Positions 51,046 through 62,646 of a DNA stretch of 64,000 nucleotides are shown here, piece by piece. This DNA comes from Candidatus Accumulibacter contiguus (GTDB lineage Bacteria > Pseudomonadota > Gammaproteobacteria > Burkholderiales > Rhodocyclaceae): positions 1 through 64,000 of the forward strand of contig NZ_SPMX01000027.1 in assembly GCF_012940005.1 (NCBI RefSeq), read 5' to 3'. Both the position numbers and the translations under genes were made by a program. The notes beneath the pieces are model-generated. The model had not been told where the DNA came from and did no database searches. It was given only the letters and a program-made list of their open reading frames with translations. Within the stretch, counting starts at the first letter, position 1, and the number at the start of each line of letters is the position of its first letter.

Positions 51046-51908
51046 TCGACCCCCCCAAGGTAGGCTTCAATCACCGCCGGATTGCGCTGCACCTCTTCGG
51101 GCAGGCCGCTAGCCAGCTTCTGGCCGAACTCCATGACCAACACTCGATCGGCCAGACCCATCACGAAATCCATGTCATGCTCGACTAGCAGGATGCCGAT
51201 ACCTTCAGCTCGCAAGCGCCGCAGCAGACCGGCGAGCGACTGCTTTTCCAGGTAGCGCAGGCCAGCAGCCGGCTCGTCGAGGAGCAACAGACAGGGATCG
51301 GCAGCCAATGCACGGGCAATCTCGACGATGCGCTGCTTGCCAAGCGGCAGGCTGCCGGCAGCTTCGTACATCTGCTCGGCCAAGCCACAGCGCTCGATCT
51401 GCAAGGCAGCTTCGTGCAGCAGTCGCGCCTCCTCTGCACGTTCGCTGCGACAGGCAGCGGCGACAAAGCTCTTGCGGCCGCGCAAGTGGGCGCCGATGGC
51501 GACATTCTCGATGACGCTCATTGCCGGCAGCAAACGCACATGCTGAAAGGTCCGGCTCATGCCACGGCGTGCAATTTCGCGCGCCGGCAAGTACTCGACG
51601 CGTTCGCCGCGAAAGCTGACGCTCCCGGAAGTCAGCGGGTCAACGCCGGAAATGCCATTGAACAGGGTGCTCTTGCCGGCACCGTTCGGCCCGATCAAGG
51701 CCATCACCTCACCGGCCCTGACCTTGAAACTCACCCGGTCATTGGCCACCAGGCCACCAAAGTGCTTGCTGGCATCCTGGACCTCCAGCAGCACTGAACC
51801 CACCTCGGGCTGTACCCGCCGCGCCAGCGGCGCCGCGCCTTCGGCCTGCATGCGCAACAACACCTGCTGTGGAAAAAAAACGCTGCAGCATCGGCCACAG
51901 GCCGTCAC
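51042..51908 (-). CDS. livG: ABC transporter ATPase LivG (probably the C-terminal half of a LivM-LivG fusion)
   Basis: The ATPase core starts near [20 protein letters not shown], with Walker [12 protein letters not shown], signature [15 protein letters not shown] and Walker [11 protein letters not shown]. The upstream text to 51908 shows no Shine-Dalgarno start and reads backward into livM when one T is dropped from the T8 tract 51873-51880; the joint product would be 591 residues. LivM-LivG fusions are known in proteobacteria. Confidence 0.85.
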   Translation of the reverse strand: MTACGRCCSVFFPQQVLLRMQAEGAAPLARRVQPEVGSVLLEVQDASKHFGGLVANDRVSFKVRAGEVMALIGPNGAGKSTLFNGISGVDPLTSGSVSFRGERVEYLPAREIARRGMSRTFQHVRLLPAMSVIENVAIGAHLRGRKSFVAAACRSERAEEARLLHEAALQIERCGLAEQMYEAAGSLPLGKQRIVEIARALAADPCLLLLDEPAAGLRYLEKQSLAGLLRRLRAEGIGILLVEHDMDFVMGLADRVLVMEFGQKLASGLPEEVQRNPAVIEAYLGGVE

Positions 51909-52818
51909 GTGCGCGATGCAGAACGAAGATCATCAGCAGACCGAAAACGATGATCTCGAAGTTGCCGCTTTGCCCGAGTAATCTCGGCAACCAATCCTGC
52001 AACCATTGTTTGAGCACGGTAATCAAGCCGGCGCCGAGGATCGCTCCCCAGACGTGCGAGACACCGCCGACCACTGCCATGAACAGGTACTCGATGCCTT
52101 GCGTCAGCGAGAACGGCGTCGGATTGACGAAGCGCTGCAGGTGCGCATAAAGCCAACCCGAGACGCTGGCGTAGAGTGCGGCCACCGTGAACACCACGAT
52201 CTTCGAGCGCGGCGTGTTGACCCCCATCGCTTCGGCCATCACCGAGCCACCCTTGAGCGCACGGATGGCGCGGCCCTCACGCGAATCGAGCAGATTGCGT
52301 GTGGCGAGAACGAGAACCAGCAGCACCGTCCAGATCAGATAGAAGAACTCGCGCCCCGATTTGAGTTCCAGATCAAGCAGCCGCAACGGGGGAATGCCAC
52401 TGATTCCGGTGTGCCCGCCGAGCGCATCGAGATTGCCAAACAGATAGTAAAGGCTCATTCCCCAGGCAATCGTGCCCAGCGGCAGAAAGTGGCCGGAAAG
52501 CCGCAGAGTGACCAGACCAAGCGAGAGAGCCACCACCGCCGTGACCAGCAGGCCGGCAGGCAGCGTCAGCCAGGGTGAAACGCCGTGTACGGTCGTCAGG
52601 TAGGCCGAAGTGTAGGCGCCCAGGCCGACGAAAGCAGCCTGTCCGAAGGACGTCAGGCCACCGACGCCGGTGAGCATCACCAGACCCAGGGCAACGATGG
52701 CGTAGAGACCGATGTAGTTGAGCAGCGTGACGTAGAACTCGGGCAGCAGCAATGGCGCGATCGCCAGCGCGGCGATGAAGAGCAGCAGCAGGAGCGTCGA
52801 ATGCAAACTGCGTTTCAT
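51739..52818 (-). CDS. livM: branched-chain amino acid-type ABC permease LivM
   Basis: A multi-pass permease with the LivM motif [18 protein letters not shown] and [14 protein letters not shown]. As given it ends with a nonsense tail (after LQRFF) because of the T8 tract 51873-51880. With seven T the frame goes on into livG as FFPQQVLL, making one membrane-ATPase fusion. Start overlaps the livH stop as ATGA. Confidence 0.85.
   Translation of the reverse strand: MKRSLHSTLLLLLFIAALAIAPLLLPEFYVTLLNYIGLYAIVALGLVMLTGVGGLTSFGQAAFVGLGAYTSAYLTTVHGVSPWLTLPAGLLVTAVVALSLGLVTLRLSGHFLPLGTIAWGMSLYYLFGNLDALGGHTGISGIPPLRLLDLELKSGREFFYLIWTVLLVLVLATRNLLDSREGRAIRALKGGSVMAEAMGVNTPRSKIVVFTVAALYASVSGWLYAHLQRFVNPTPFSLTQGIEYLFMAVVGGVSHVWGAILGAGLITVLKQWLQDWLPRLLGQSGNFEIIVFGLLMIFVLHRARDGLWPMLQRFFSTAGVVAHAGRRRGAAGAAGTARGGFSAAGGPGCQQALWWPGGQ
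51873..51880. other. A8/T8 run with frame break at the livM-livG junction
   Basis: Eight A on the + strand; seven would fuse LivM and LivG in frame. Confidence 0.75.
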
Positions 52819-53852
52819 CCCTCCTCCACGTGCCGCGTCGTCAGCGAACGCCAGAGCAGGACCGGAATGATCAGGGTAAATACGATCACTTCCTTGAAGG
52901 CGCTGGCATGGAAAGACGAATACGATTCGAGGAGTCCGACCAGAATGGCACCGGCAGCAGCCACCGGATAACTGGCGAGACCGCCAATGATCGCGCCGAC
53001 AAACCCTTTCAGACCAATCAGGAAACCAGAGTCATAGTAGATCGTGGTCAACGGCGAAATCAGTATTCCCGAAAAGGCGCCAATCGCTGCTGCCAGGGTA
53101 AACGACAGCATGCCGGCGAGGTTCCCCGAAATACCCATCAGACGGGCACCAGTGCGATTCATCGCGGTCGCGCGCAGGGCCTTGCCGTAGATTGTGCGTT
53201 CAAAAAAGAAATACAGCGCGACAATCAGCAGCACGCTGGCGACCATCACCAGTATCGTCTGCCCCTGCAACAGTGCATCGCCGATTTCGAAGGTCACGTC
53301 GGTGAAAGGCGGCGTCCGCGAACCCTCGGCACCGAAGAAAAGCAGACCGATACCGATCAAAGTGACATGCATTGCCACGGAAACGATCAGCAGCACCAGC
53401 ACCGACGCTTCTGCGACTGGCTGGTAGGCGAGACGGTAGATCATCGGCCCCAGTGGAACTACCAGCATCAACGCCAGCAGCACCTGCACCGGCAACGGCA
53501 GACTGGCCGGCGAAATGGCGAATAGCGTGCCGGCGAGCAGCAGCGGTGCGCCGCAATTGACCATCAGGAGCAGGGGAATCTCGCGAAAGCGCCGTTCGCG
53601 CAGCGCCAGGGAGCTCTCGATCACAGCAATCAGCGTGCCCATTGCCAGTAACAGCCAGACCGTCCCTGGCAGCTTGCCTGCCTGCAGGCTGGCGAGAGTC
53701 AGGGCGCCGAAGGCGACAAACTCGCCTTGCGGGATGAAAATCACGCGTGTGACCGCAAAAACCAGTACCAGCGCCAACGCCAGCAGGGCATAGATGGCGC
53801 CATTGGTGATGCCATCCTGGCCCAGCAGCAATGCAATCTGCAAGTCCATCAA
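52815..53852 (-). CDS. livH: branched-chain amino acid-type ABC permease LivH
   Basis: A 345-residue permease, larger than the usual 300. It opens [37 protein letters not shown], a LivH signature, and contains [14 protein letters not shown] and [17 protein letters not shown]. The extra length is a hydrophobic middle stretch. It lies between livK and livM on the same strand. Confidence 0.9.
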   Translation of the reverse strand: MMDLQIALLLGQDGITNGAIYALLALALVLVFAVTRVIFIPQGEFVAFGALTLASLQAGKLPGTVWLLLAMGTLIAVIESSLALRERRFREIPLLLMVNCGAPLLLAGTLFAISPASLPLPVQVLLALMLVVPLGPMIYRLAYQPVAEASVLVLLIVSVAMHVTLIGIGLLFFGAEGSRTPPFTDVTFEIGDALLQGQTILVMVASVLLIVALYFFFERTIYGKALRATAMNRTGARLMGISGNLAGMLSFTLAAAIGAFSGILISPLTTIYYDSGFLIGLKGFVGAIIGGLASYPVAAAGAILVGLLESYSSFHASAFKEVIVFTLIIPVLLWRSLTTRHVEEG

Positions 53853-53951
53853 GACGATTCCAGTCGATACCCAGGGTCGGCCGCGGCGCTACCCGAATGC
53901 GGGGCGACGCTGAGTGACTGCCATGCACCAGCGCGCGGTGCGCCGGCAATC

Positions 53952-55106
53952 CTATTGCACGAGTTTCCAGTTGCCGCCTTCGATCTTGACCATCACACGC
54001 GCGCGTTGGTCAAAACCGAGATGATCCTGTGGACTCATATTGAATACCCCATGCGCAGCGGTCAGGTTCCGGGTTTTTTCAAGCGCGTCGCGCAGCGCCT
54101 TGCGGAACTCTGGCGTCCCCGGCTGCGCCTTCTTCAGTGCTTCGGGAATGGCATTGCCCAGCAGCTTACCGGCGTCCCAGGCATGCGCCCCGAAGGTCGA
54201 CACGCTGCCCCTGCCATGCGCTTCCTCGTATTTGTTGACGTATTCGAGCGCTGCCTTCTTGATCGGGTTGCTGTCGGGCAACTGCGCGGCCACCAGCACC
54301 GGACCAGCCGGCAGGAAAGTACCTTCACAGTCCTTGCCGCACACCCGCAGGAAGTCGGTGTTGGCCACTCCGTGCGTCTGATACATGATTCCCTTGTAGC
54401 CTTTTTCCTTGAGCGACTTTTGTGGCAAAGCCGCCGGCGTGCCGGCGCCGCCGATCAGCACCGCATCCGGCCTGGCTGCGAGCACCTTCAGAACCTGACC
54501 GGTCACCGAGGTGTCGGAGCGATTGAAGCGTTCGTTGGCGACGATCTGGATCTTGCGCGCCTCGGCAATCTTCGAGAACTCGTTCCACCAGCCTTCGCCA
54601 TAGGCGTCGGCAAAGCCAATGTAAGCGACCGTCCGGACGTTGTTGTTGAGCATGTGTTCGACGATGGCCGTCGCCATCTGCGCGTCATTCTGTGGCGTCT
54701 TGAACACCCAGTAACGTTTGCCGTCCATCGGCTCGATGATGCGTGCCGAAGCGGCCATGGCGATCATTGGCGTCTCGGCTTCTGCGGCCACGTCGATCAT
54801 CGCCAGCGAGTTGGGAGTAATCGTCGAACCGATGAGGACGTCGACCTTGTTTTCGGCCAGCAGCTTGCGGGTGTTCTTGACCGCAGTGGTGGTATCGGAA
54901 GCATCGTCGAGGATGAGGTAGTTGACCTTCTGGCCGGCGATGCTTGTGGGCAACAAGGCCACGGTGTTCTTCTCGGGAATCCCCAGCGATGCTGCCGGCC
55001 CGGTTGCGGAAAGCGTCACGCCGACGTTGACCTCGGCATGGACACAGGTAACAAATGCCGCTCCCAGAAGAGCGACAAGCCTGGCAATTGATGTTTTATT
55101 TCTCAT
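53952..55106 (-). CDS. livK: periplasmic substrate-binding protein LivK-like
   Basis: A 384-residue type I binding protein. The signal peptide runs about 1-24 (cleavage after VHA), and the mature text opens EVNVGVTLSATGPAASLG. The start ATG 55106 gives a good signal peptide; the longer frame to 55247 does not. It forms a livK-livH-livM-livG-livF importer. The substrate may be branched-chain or another amino acid, or urea-like; sequence alone does not tell. Confidence 0.9.
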   Translation of the reverse strand: MRNKTSIARLVALLGAAFVTCVHAEVNVGVTLSATGPAASLGIPEKNTVALLPTSIAGQKVNYLILDDASDTTTAVKNTRKLLAENKVDVLIGSTITPNSLAMIDVAAEAETPMIAMAASARIIEPMDGKRYWVFKTPQNDAQMATAIVEHMLNNNVRTVAYIGFADAYGEGWWNEFSKIAEARKIQIVANERFNRSDTSVTGQVLKVLAARPDAVLIGGAGTPAALPQKSLKEKGYKGIMYQTHGVANTDFLRVCGKDCEGTFLPAGPVLVAAQLPDSNPIKKAALEYVNKYEEAHGRGSVSTFGAHAWDAGKLLGNAIPEALKKAQPGTPEFRKALRDALEKTRNLTAAHGVFNMSPQDHLGFDQRARVMVKIEGGNWKLVQ

Positions 55107-55195
55107 GGTCCTAGCACGATTGTTCGGTGTGATGACGCCGCCTACCGACTTGCAGCGAACGACCATTGTGCCGCCGCAGGAATTATGAGACAAGT

Positions 55196-55969
55196 CTAAA
55201 CGAAGGTATCGTGCGCGAACTTGATAATAAAGACGCTGACCACACACAAAAACCCCTTCCTGACGAAGCCACTGCCATGGCGGATCGCAAGATGCGTGCC
55301 AAGAAGTGAACCGAGCACGTTGCAGCCGGCCATCAGCAATGCGAGCAAGGGCAGGAAGTGACCGTGCGGAATGAAAAAGCCCAGCGCGGCGATGTTGGTG
55401 GCGACATTGACCACTTTCGAGGCGGCCGAAGCATGCAGGAAATCAAATCCGAAAAAGCGGACAAACAGAAAGATCAGGAAACTGCCGGTTCCGGGTCCGA
55501 AAAAACCATCGTAAAAGCCGATCGCACCTCCCAGAATCAAGGCATAGGCGAACTCCTGCCGACCTTCGTGCCGGGGCTGATGAATCGCCCCGAAGTCTCG
55601 ACGACTGAAGGTGTAAGCCGCAGCGCCTACGAGCAACACCAGGATCAGCGGCCGCAGCATCGCCGTTGGTAGCCAGGCGACGACCATCGCACCGGCATAG
55701 GAACAGGCAAACGCCGCCAGTGCTGCCGGCAGTGTCGTTCGCCAGGGCATCTCGACACGCCGGGCGTAGCGCCAGGCCGCATTGCTGGTGCCGAAAACGC
55801 TCGAAAACTTGTTGGTCCCGAAAAGGGTCGCCGGAATTTCCTGCGGCAGCGCGTTGAACAAGGCCGGAATCTGGATCAGACCACCGCCTCCGACCACTGC
55901 ATCGATGAAGCCGGCAAACAGGGCAGCCACGGCCAGGCCGGCCAGCAGCGAATCATCCAGCGCCGACAT
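55196..55969 (-). CDS. TSUP family (TauE/SafE) permease
   Basis: A 257-residue protein with about eight hydrophobic helices and the family text FAGFIDAVVGGGGLIQIPALF and GFYDGFFGPGTGSFLIF. TSUP proteins export or import small sulfur-containing anions. It starts six bases after the tam-like stop, so the two are coupled. Confidence 0.9.
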   Translation of the reverse strand: MSALDDSLLAGLAVAALFAGFIDAVVGGGGLIQIPALFNALPQEIPATLFGTNKFSSVFGTSNAAWRYARRVEMPWRTTLPAALAAFACSYAGAMVVAWLPTAMLRPLILVLLVGAAAYTFSRRDFGAIHQPRHEGRQEFAYALILGGAIGFYDGFFGPGTGSFLIFLFVRFFGFDFLHASAASKVVNVATNIAALGFFIPHGHFLPLLALLMAGCNVLGSLLGTHLAIRHGSGFVRKGFLCVVSVFIIKFAHDTFV

Positions 55970-55975
55970 CGCTGC

Positions 55976-56737
55976 TCAGCGCTGTGCCACGAAGAAAATG
56001 CGCTTGAACGGGAAAAGCGTGTGTCCGTCAGGCTGCCGCGGATAGGCACGGCGCAGCCGCTCTCGATAGACCGTCAGAAAGTGCCCGGCGGATACCGTGC
56101 CGAGGCACGCCAGGTAAGGCAGCAATGTGGTTCCCTTCATCCACTCGAAAACGGCATCGTCGCCGCTGAGCAGTTGCCAGTACGTGGTCTCCCAGAGTTC
56201 CAGGTGTCGACAATGCAGCATCAACAGCCGCCAGTATTCGGCAGCCGAGCAGATGCTCCCCATGCGGACACCGCCGAGCGCCTCGTGCCAGTCGGCCTCG
56301 GCGGCCAGTTCGCGCAGGATTCGATGGGACGGTGCAGTGAAGTTGGCCGGCATCTGAACCGCCAGCACGCCACCGGCAGCGAGTTGAACGAGCAACTGCG
56401 GCAGCAGACGCGGGTGATTGTCCAGCCAGTGCAGTACTGCGTTCGAGAAGATCAGGTCGGGCGGGGCCTCTGCCTGCCAGTGAGCGATTTCCGCCAAGCG
56501 CCAGTCGATCGTCGGCACCCTGGCAGCGGCTTTGGCAAGCATCGCTGAATCGCTGTCGACGCCAATGATCTGCGCGCCCGGCCAACGTTCGGCCAATAAC
56601 TGCGTGATGTTGCCGGCCCCACAGCCGAGATCGACGATGCGGCTTGCCGACCTGCCGTCCAGCCGGGCCAGGAGATCCAGCGCGGGTCTTTGCCTGGCGT
56701 CAGCGAATTTCAGGTATTGCTCGGGGTTCCAGTTCAT
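55976..56737 (-). CDS. tam: trans-aconitate 2-methyltransferase-like SAM enzyme
   Basis: A 253-residue class I methyltransferase: MNWNPEQYLKFADARQRPALDLLARL opening, SAM loop VDLGCGAGNITQLL, and NAVLHWLDNH. All match Tam. The ATG at 56737 has AAGGTGA upstream; the longer frame to 56923 adds unrelated text. It forms a pair with the TSUP gene. Confidence 0.88.
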   Translation of the reverse strand: MNWNPEQYLKFADARQRPALDLLARLDGRSASRIVDLGCGAGNITQLLAERWPGAQIIGVDSDSAMLAKAAARVPTIDWRLAEIAHWQAEAPPDLIFSNAVLHWLDNHPRLLPQLLVQLAAGGVLAVQMPANFTAPSHRILRELAAEADWHEALGGVRMGSICSAAEYWRLLMLHCRHLELWETTYWQLLSGDDAVFEWMKGTTLLPYLACLGTVSAGHFLTVYRERLRRAYPRQPDGHTLFPFKRIFFVAQR

Positions 56738-56959
56738 CTGGCAGTCACCTTGCACCGGCCTGCCGGCAGCGATCAGAAGAGCGATGGATACCAGCGCAAT
56801 GGCTGGATCAGACAGGGACGATTGTACTTCCCGAAGCTGCTGATGTGATGCTTCCCATTGACGATGGCCTCGAGAATGTCCAGGATCGTGCCTCTGCGTT
56901 AACATGCGGCCACAGAGGCACACGACTCCCCCAAAGTTTCATCTATTGTAAGGAACACA

Positions 56960-57985
56960 TTGAGTGATCTGCTGAATGAGAAATGGCCGAAGGTGACGGT
57001 GATCATTGTCAACTGGAACGGCGAACGATTCCTTGACCGTTGTCTATCGGCGCTGCTGGCTCAAACGGTGGCACCGCATGAGATCATTGTTGTGGATAAC
57101 GCGAGTTCCGACGGTTCGCTCGACCTCGTACGCAGATTTCCCTCGGTGCGTTTGCTGGCGCAGGATCGAAACCTCGGCTTTGCGCGCGGGAACAATCTGG
57201 CGATCGAAGAGGCCACAGCCGAGTCTGAATGGATCGCTTTGCTCAATCCGGATGCATTCGTCGAGCCGCGCTGGCTGGAAGCATTACTGTCGGCAACGCG
57301 CGACTATCCCGCCTTTGAGGTATTCGCCAGCAAGCTGGTCTCTGCCGCTGACCCGGCCGTGCTGGATGGGGCAGGTGATGCCTATCACGTCAGTGGCCTG
57401 GTCTGGCGGCGGGGACATGGAGCACCCGTCGCGTCTGTTTCCGAGCAGGTACGGGAGGAATTCTCGCCCTGTGCGGCAGCGGCGCTGTATCAGCGGCGCA
57501 TATTGGTTGAGGCCGGTGGTTTCGATGAGGACTACTTTTGCTACCTGGAAGATCTGGACCTCGGTTTCCGTTTACGACTGGCCGGATACCGCTGCCTTTA
57601 TGTGTCCGCATCGGTGGCCCATCATGTTGGCTCGGGAACGACCAGTGGACAGCATAGCGATTTTGCCGTGTATCACGGGCATCGCAATCTGGTGTGGACC
57701 TATGTGAAAAACATGCCCTGGCTGTTGTTCTGGGCGTTTCTGCCCTTGCATCTGGCGATGAATCTGGTCACCCTGACGGTGTTCACCTGGCGCGGCCAGG
57801 GACTAACGATGCTGCGCGCCAAGCGGGATGCGCTCAAGGGCATTCCGAAAATGTGGTGGAAACGGCGGTCGATTCAATCATCCCGCATTGCAACGGTGCG
57901 TGAAATCTGGCGCTTGATGGATAAGAGCATCATTCCGATTAGGCGAATCAATATATGCGATTATCGAAACAAGTGCAGGAGATAA
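56960..57985 (+). CDS. family 2 glycosyltransferase (rhamnosyltransferase-like)
   Basis: A 341-residue GT-A fold transferase: VTVIIVNWNGERFLDRCLSAL, EIIVVDNASSDGS, acceptor LLNPDAFV, and YLEDLDLGFRLRLAGY with the catalytic ED. It starts at TTG with AAGGAACACA before it. A C-terminal hydrophobic stretch (LLFWAFLPLHLAMNLVTLTVF) suggests a membrane anchor. It is convergent with the big transferase gene downstream. Confidence 0.88.
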   Translation: MSDLLNEKWPKVTVIIVNWNGERFLDRCLSALLAQTVAPHEIIVVDNASSDGSLDLVRRFPSVRLLAQDRNLGFARGNNLAIEEATAESEWIALLNPDAFVEPRWLEALLSATRDYPAFEVFASKLVSAADPAVLDGAGDAYHVSGLVWRRGHGAPVASVSEQVREEFSPCAAAALYQRRILVEAGGFDEDYFCYLEDLDLGFRLRLAGYRCLYVSASVAHHVGSGTTSGQHSDFAVYHGHRNLVWTYVKNMPWLLFWAFLPLHLAMNLVTLTVFTWRGQGLTMLRAKRDALKGIPKMWWKRRSIQSSRIATVREIWRLMDKSIIPIRRINICDYRNKCRR

Positions 57986-58018
57986 TCTGCGAAAGCAGGT
58001 CGGCCATGCCCGGCAAGC

Positions 58019-61000
58019 TTACGGAACAAACCATCTTTCCAATGAACAACGCATCGCTGCCAAAGAGAAGTGCTCCTGGACATAAGCAAGTTCAGCTGCT
58101 GATCGAATTCGCCACTCCTCATCGTCGGACAGCAAGCGCATTACATCTCTGGCATAGGCCGAGGGATCTTCGAAAACCCCCAGTGCACTTCCTGCCTCCA
58201 CCAACCCCTGCGCCCCGATCGGTGTGGTCACCATCGGAATACCGAAGCGCATCGCTTCAACCACCTTGCCTTTCATGCCGGCACCAAACAGGAGAGGGGC
58301 AACCGCAACACGAGCATTAAGATAATAGCCAGCAAGTTGCTCGTCAGTAACGAAGCCGGTTACAGCGATATGCTCGCAAGCCAGAGCAGCCACCTCTGGC
58401 GTTGGATTCGAACCCACCAGCGTGAGCCGCACATCAGGGAAGCTTTCCCGTACCAGCGGCAAGACTTCGTGCACAAACCAGCGGGCGGCAGTAGCATTCG
58501 GCGGATGACCGAATCCTGCCACGAAAAGGATATCTTGGCGATCGGCCAGATTTTCGGCTGCATTATCTGAAAATGAGTCGAACGCATAAACCGGTAGCGT
58601 TGCCGATTTATCATCGAGTCCTTCAGTCCTGAGGAATTTGGCCACTTCCTCGGTCTCCAGGTTGGACGGATAATAAATGGCATCCATTTGTCGCCAGTGT
58701 TGCTTTTCGATCTTTTCGATGCGCTTCATCTCATTGCGGACGGTATGATTCTCCGGCTCCAGTTTCAATTGCTCCTTCAACCGGAGGTGATGGATATCGT
58801 GTCCATAGTAAATGAGTGGTATTTTTGTATGTTTCCTCAAAGCCTGTACGAAATCCGCGGCGACGTCTGGACGCGAGAGCAGAACATAATCAAGATATTT
58901 ACCATTCTCCTCGATCCAGGCCGCGAAACGCCCCCAGTAACGGGAACCATATTCAACCTCGATGCCCAGGGCTTGCAAGCGCGGGGTATAGACAGGATCC
59001 TGCCAATGGTTGTGAGGCCAGAACTTGACATTGAAACCCATGGTGAGCAATTCCTGCATGATCGCCAGCATGGATCGGGAACCGGCATCCCTATCCGGTT
59101 GCGGTACATAATGATCAATCACCAGAACGGTTTTTTTGGCACGGGAACGGTCACGTGCCTGAAATAGGTCATGCGCATTTGGGAAATGCTCTCTTTCGAG
59201 TACGCTTCGCCATTTCTCCCTGAATTTTTGCTGATTTTGCACCTGATAGGCCTTGATACCTTCACCAGTATCCGTGCCATGCGAAACCCCCTCGTAATGG
59301 ATGACGACGGAAGCAGGTTGGTAATACACCTTGCTTCCAGTAGAACGAACCGCAAAAGCCAAGTCGGTATCCTCGAAATAAGCTGGTACATAGCGTTCGT
59401 CGAATCCACCGAGATTCTTGTACAGTTCCAGTGGAATCATGATTGAGGCGCCGGAACAGTAGTCCGTTTCGCGCAGGTAATTGAATTCGGGTAGCGACGG
59501 ATCCTGGAACCTGCCGTAATTCCAGGCAGATGCGTCGTTCCAGACTATGCCACCAGCTTCCTGCAGGCGCCCGTCCGGATATACCAGTTTGGAACCTACC
59601 AACCCACAGTCGGGGCGGGATGCAAATACGGCAAGCATCGCATCCAGCCAGCCTTCGGTGACCTCGGTATCGCTATTGAGGAGATAGAAATAGCTCCCTT
59701 TGGCGAAATCGGCAGCCCGGTTGGCGGAGCGCAAGAATCCCAGGTTCTGCGAGTTTCGCAGGTAGCGCAATCCTGGCACTTCCGATAAACGATCGATTTC
59801 CGGATCTCCCGAACAGTCCTCCATAAGAATGACTTCCACCGGGACAGCCGGCAGATTCCTCGCGATGGAGCGAAGACAGCCAAGGGTAACGGGCAGATTG
59901 CCATAAGCTGGAATGACGATCGAAACCAGCGGATGCTCTGGCTGCTCGAAGCGTAGTTCCTGAAGCGCGGAATCAATCTCCTCCGGTTGCACGGCACCTT
60001 GCGTTGCCATGGGGAGGAGCACTCCATCCCGTTGGCGTTTCCACGATTCGTAATGGCCCATGCCTGCAAAAAGGGGACCTGCGAACTTGTACATACCGCC
60101 AACAAGCTTGAGTTTGTATGTTTGCGATAGCGGCAGTTGGTGGTATAGCCGCCGCCCGTTGGAGCGCAGCCAGGTGCGCAGCGGTTTCATGACCGTAGTC
60201 CATTGTCCATGGGCAAGACCTGCAGCGAATGGTGAGAGCCTGGCAGCTCCACCGGAACTGGAACCAATGGATTGAGTGAGTTTCTCTTGGGTCGCGCTGA
60301 GCTTCGCCTCGGTCTCGGCCAGCTCGCGCTCAAGAAGTTCACATCTCTGATGCAGGCTCTTCGCCCAATTGGCGACGCGATGATGCTCATCGTCAAGATT
60401 GCTATACAGATCCCGGCAAGTAGCAAGTTCTGCATCTACACGCGCAGCCCATTGCGCGTAACCCTGATACTGCCGCAAGAGGTCGAGTTCCCTGGGAAGC
60501 AGGAAGGATGAACGTGCCTCCGGGAAAACTGATGCCTCGTCACCACAGACTGCGACGAAATAGACGGGATGCTGCAGGGGCGAAATGCCGTTCCTTATCC
60601 CATCGTTGTGTTCGCATAGCGCGTCAAAACGGTTGCCACCACCCTCAAGCGGTTGAAGAACCGAGCCCATCATGAAACGCTGACCAAAGTAGCGAATGCG
60701 TGAAAATTTGCTGCGTAACAGGCTGTCGAACTCGGAAAAATCCAGTTCCTTGACGTGGAATTCGTTGTGCCGCCCACTTTCTTCCGAATAGACCGGTCTG
60801 TTGGGTGACGAGATCATCAGAATCCCTGCCGGGCGAAGCACCCTGCGCAGTTCACACAGCATCTGCTCCTGTTCGGCCAGATGCTCGATGGTCTCAAACG
60901 AGACAACGACGTCGAAACTGCTGTCGGGAAATGGCAGGGCAATAGCACTGGCCTGCAGAAATCTCAGATTTCCCCGATCAGCATAAGTCTGTCTGGCGTG

Positions 61001-61204
61001 CTCCACAGCCTCGGTAGACAGGTCTACGCCAACGACGCTTGCCGCCCCCAATGCCATCAGATCCGAGCCATAGCCTTCACCGCAAGCGACATCGAGAACC
61101 ACCTTGCCCTTCACATACTCGCTGGTAGCCGCATAGCGATGATAGTGTTCCAGCGAGATTTCACCGTGTTCCGTAGGGATGAAGCGTTCACCGGTAAATT
61201 TCAT
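58019..61204 (-). CDS. fused methyltransferase, GT2 and GT4 glycosyltransferase
   Basis: A 1,061-residue multidomain protein. Residues 1-160: SAM methyltransferase ([14 protein letters not shown] at 36-49, [15 protein letters not shown]). Residues about 255-310: coiled coil. Residues about 425-640: GT2 ([39 protein letters not shown]). Residues about 692-1061: GT4-like ([39 protein letters not shown]). It probably makes and caps or extends a polysaccharide chain; its stop-codon neighbour is wzt, four-base overlap. Acceptor and donor sugars are unknown. Confidence 0.88.
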   Translation of the reverse strand: MKFTGERFIPTEHGEISLEHYHRYAATSEYVKGKVVLDVACGEGYGSDLMALGAASVVGVDLSTEAVEHARQTYADRGNLRFLQASAIALPFPDSSFDVVVSFETIEHLAEQEQMLCELRRVLRPAGILMISSPNRPVYSEESGRHNEFHVKELDFSEFDSLLRSKFSRIRYFGQRFMMGSVLQPLEGGGNRFDALCEHNDGIRNGISPLQHPVYFVAVCGDEASVFPEARSSFLLPRELDLLRQYQGYAQWAARVDAELATCRDLYSNLDDEHHRVANWAKSLHQRCELLERELAETEAKLSATQEKLTQSIGSSSGGAARLSPFAAGLAHGQWTTVMKPLRTWLRSNGRRLYHQLPLSQTYKLKLVGGMYKFAGPLFAGMGHYESWKRQRDGVLLPMATQGAVQPEEIDSALQELRFEQPEHPLVSIVIPAYGNLPVTLGCLRSIARNLPAVPVEVILMEDCSGDPEIDRLSEVPGLRYLRNSQNLGFLRSANRAADFAKGSYFYLLNSDTEVTEGWLDAMLAVFASRPDCGLVGSKLVYPDGRLQEAGGIVWNDASAWNYGRFQDPSLPEFNYLRETDYCSGASIMIPLELYKNLGGFDERYVPAYFEDTDLAFAVRSTGSKVYYQPASVVIHYEGVSHGTDTGEGIKAYQVQNQQKFREKWRSVLEREHFPNAHDLFQARDRSRAKKTVLVIDHYVPQPDRDAGSRSMLAIMQELLTMGFNVKFWPHNHWQDPVYTPRLQALGIEVEYGSRYWGRFAAWIEENGKYLDYVLLSRPDVAADFVQALRKHTKIPLIYYGHDIHHLRLKEQLKLEPENHTVRNEMKRIEKIEKQHWRQMDAIYYPSNLETEEVAKFLRTEGLDDKSATLPVYAFDSFSDNAAENLADRQDILFVAGFGHPPNATAARWFVHEVLPLVRESFPDVRLTLVGSNPTPEVAALACEHIAVTGFVTDEQLAGYYLNARVAVAPLLFGAGMKGKVVEAMRFGIPMVTTPIGAQGLVEAGSALGVFEDPSAYARDVMRLLSDDEEWRIRSAAELAYVQEHFSLAAMRCSLERWFVP

Positions 61205-62646
61205 TTGCCTTCCCCATTTCCTGCCGCATGCACCGAATATTCATCATCCTTGCCAGGCAATCCGGAAACGGCGCATGCCGATACCTCCAGAACAATCTCT
61301 TCCATAGGAATGCCGATCAGACCGGTTGCTACGCTGGAACTGATGGAGTGAACCGCCAGAGCGTCGTGTATCCAGTGATGCTGCACATGCTGGGCCTGGC
61401 TGCCTTCGGCAAAAGCGACACCGACCGTGTAGTCACCAGCGGGCAGAATGGGCATACGGAAGGCAAATCGTGCCTCGAAACATTGCCCGCCGTGAAGCCT
61501 CACAGGCGTATCCAGGTAACGTAAAAAAGTATTGTCGCCAAACAGAACCTGTCCCAGCCTGTCCTTCAAATGGAAACCGGCAATCGCACCGACAATTCCC
61601 TGATGTGCCACACCAGAAATGATCAGACAGACGTCCTCTCCACCCACCACCCAATTCAGCGGCTGCGTATCCCTGTCCGTCAGACAGACTCCGGTAATCG
61701 TGGCGCCACCGGCACCAAAGCTGTGTGCGTCTTCGACGAACGCAAAAATTTGGATATCGTTGCGCAGGCTTGAGCTATTCAGGAAATCCTGGCGCATGTC
61801 CCTGGGGATGCCCCGCCGCACTTGCTGCAATGTCGCGGCCGGCTGCACAGACCGTGAACCCGGCTGATGGTCAATGCCAATGGCTGATCTGGCCAGGTTT
61901 TCCAGGTATTTTTCCGAAACCGCTTTGGGTTCCCCATGGCTCACCACTTCGCCGTGGTTCAGCCAGAGGGCGGTGTGGCACAGGTTAATTACGGCCCCTG
62001 AATCGTGACTGACAAACAGGACGGTTCCCCGCTCCATGAACTTGCGCAGGAAGCGCATGCATTTCTGGACGAAGAAGACATCCCCGACCGACAGCGCCTC
62101 GTCGATGATGAGTATGTCGGCATCGACATGCGCAATGACTGCGAAGGCCAGACGAACGTACATTCCACTTGAGTAGGTTTTCACTGGTTGATCGATGAAA
62201 TCGCCAACCTCCGAGAATTCGACAATGTCATCAAGGCGGGCGCGTATCTCCTCGTCAGCAAGACCCAGTACGGATGCGTTGAGAAAAACATTTTCCCGTC
62301 CGGTGAATTCCGGATTGAAGCCAGAGCCCAGTTCAAGCAGGGCGGCTACTCGACCGGCAATCTCTACCGAACCCGAACTAGGCGTCAGGATGCCGCACAG
62401 TATCTGCAGCAGCGTCGATTTTCCTGAACCATTACGGCCAATTACCCCCATGGTCTCGCCGCGCCGGACCTCAAAGGAAACATTGTTCAGCGCCCAGAAC
62501 TCCCGGTAATAGGGCCGCTCCGTCCTCCCGGTCAGGCGCCACAAACGAGGCATAATGGCCTGCTTGAGTCTGTCCTGTGGTTTATCGTAGATCTGATAGC
62601 ACTTGGACAGATTATTGACCCGAATGACGGGATCGTCAAAGGACAT
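61201..62646 (-). CDS. wzt: polysaccharide ABC transporter ATPase Wzt with C-terminal sugar-binding domain
   Basis: A 481-residue ATPase: Walker [13 protein letters not shown], signature YSSGMYVRL, Walker [11 protein letters not shown]. Residues about 290-481 form an extra domain with beta-type text ([23 protein letters not shown]), as in Wzt proteins that recognise the end of the O-antigen. The start at 62646 ([18 protein letters not shown]) is inside the wzm end by 11 bases; the longer frame to 62712 is not used. It partners Wzm. Confidence 0.9.
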   Translation of the reverse strand: MSFDDPVIRVNNLSKCYQIYDKPQDRLKQAIMPRLWRLTGRTERPYYREFWALNNVSFEVRRGETMGVIGRNGSGKSTLLQILCGILTPSSGSVEIAGRVAALLELGSGFNPEFTGRENVFLNASVLGLADEEIRARLDDIVEFSEVGDFIDQPVKTYSSGMYVRLAFAVIAHVDADILIIDEALSVGDVFFVQKCMRFLRKFMERGTVLFVSHDSGAVINLCHTALWLNHGEVVSHGEPKAVSEKYLENLARSAIGIDHQPGSRSVQPAATLQQVRRGIPRDMRQDFLNSSSLRNDIQIFAFVEDAHSFGAGGATITGVCLTDRDTQPLNWVVGGEDVCLIISGVAHQGIVGAIAGFHLKDRLGQVLFGDNTFLRYLDTPVRLHGGQCFEARFAFRMPILPAGDYTVGVAFAEGSQAQHVQHHWIHDALAVHSISSSVATGLIGIPMEEIVLEVSACAVSGLPGKDDEYSVHAAGNGEGK

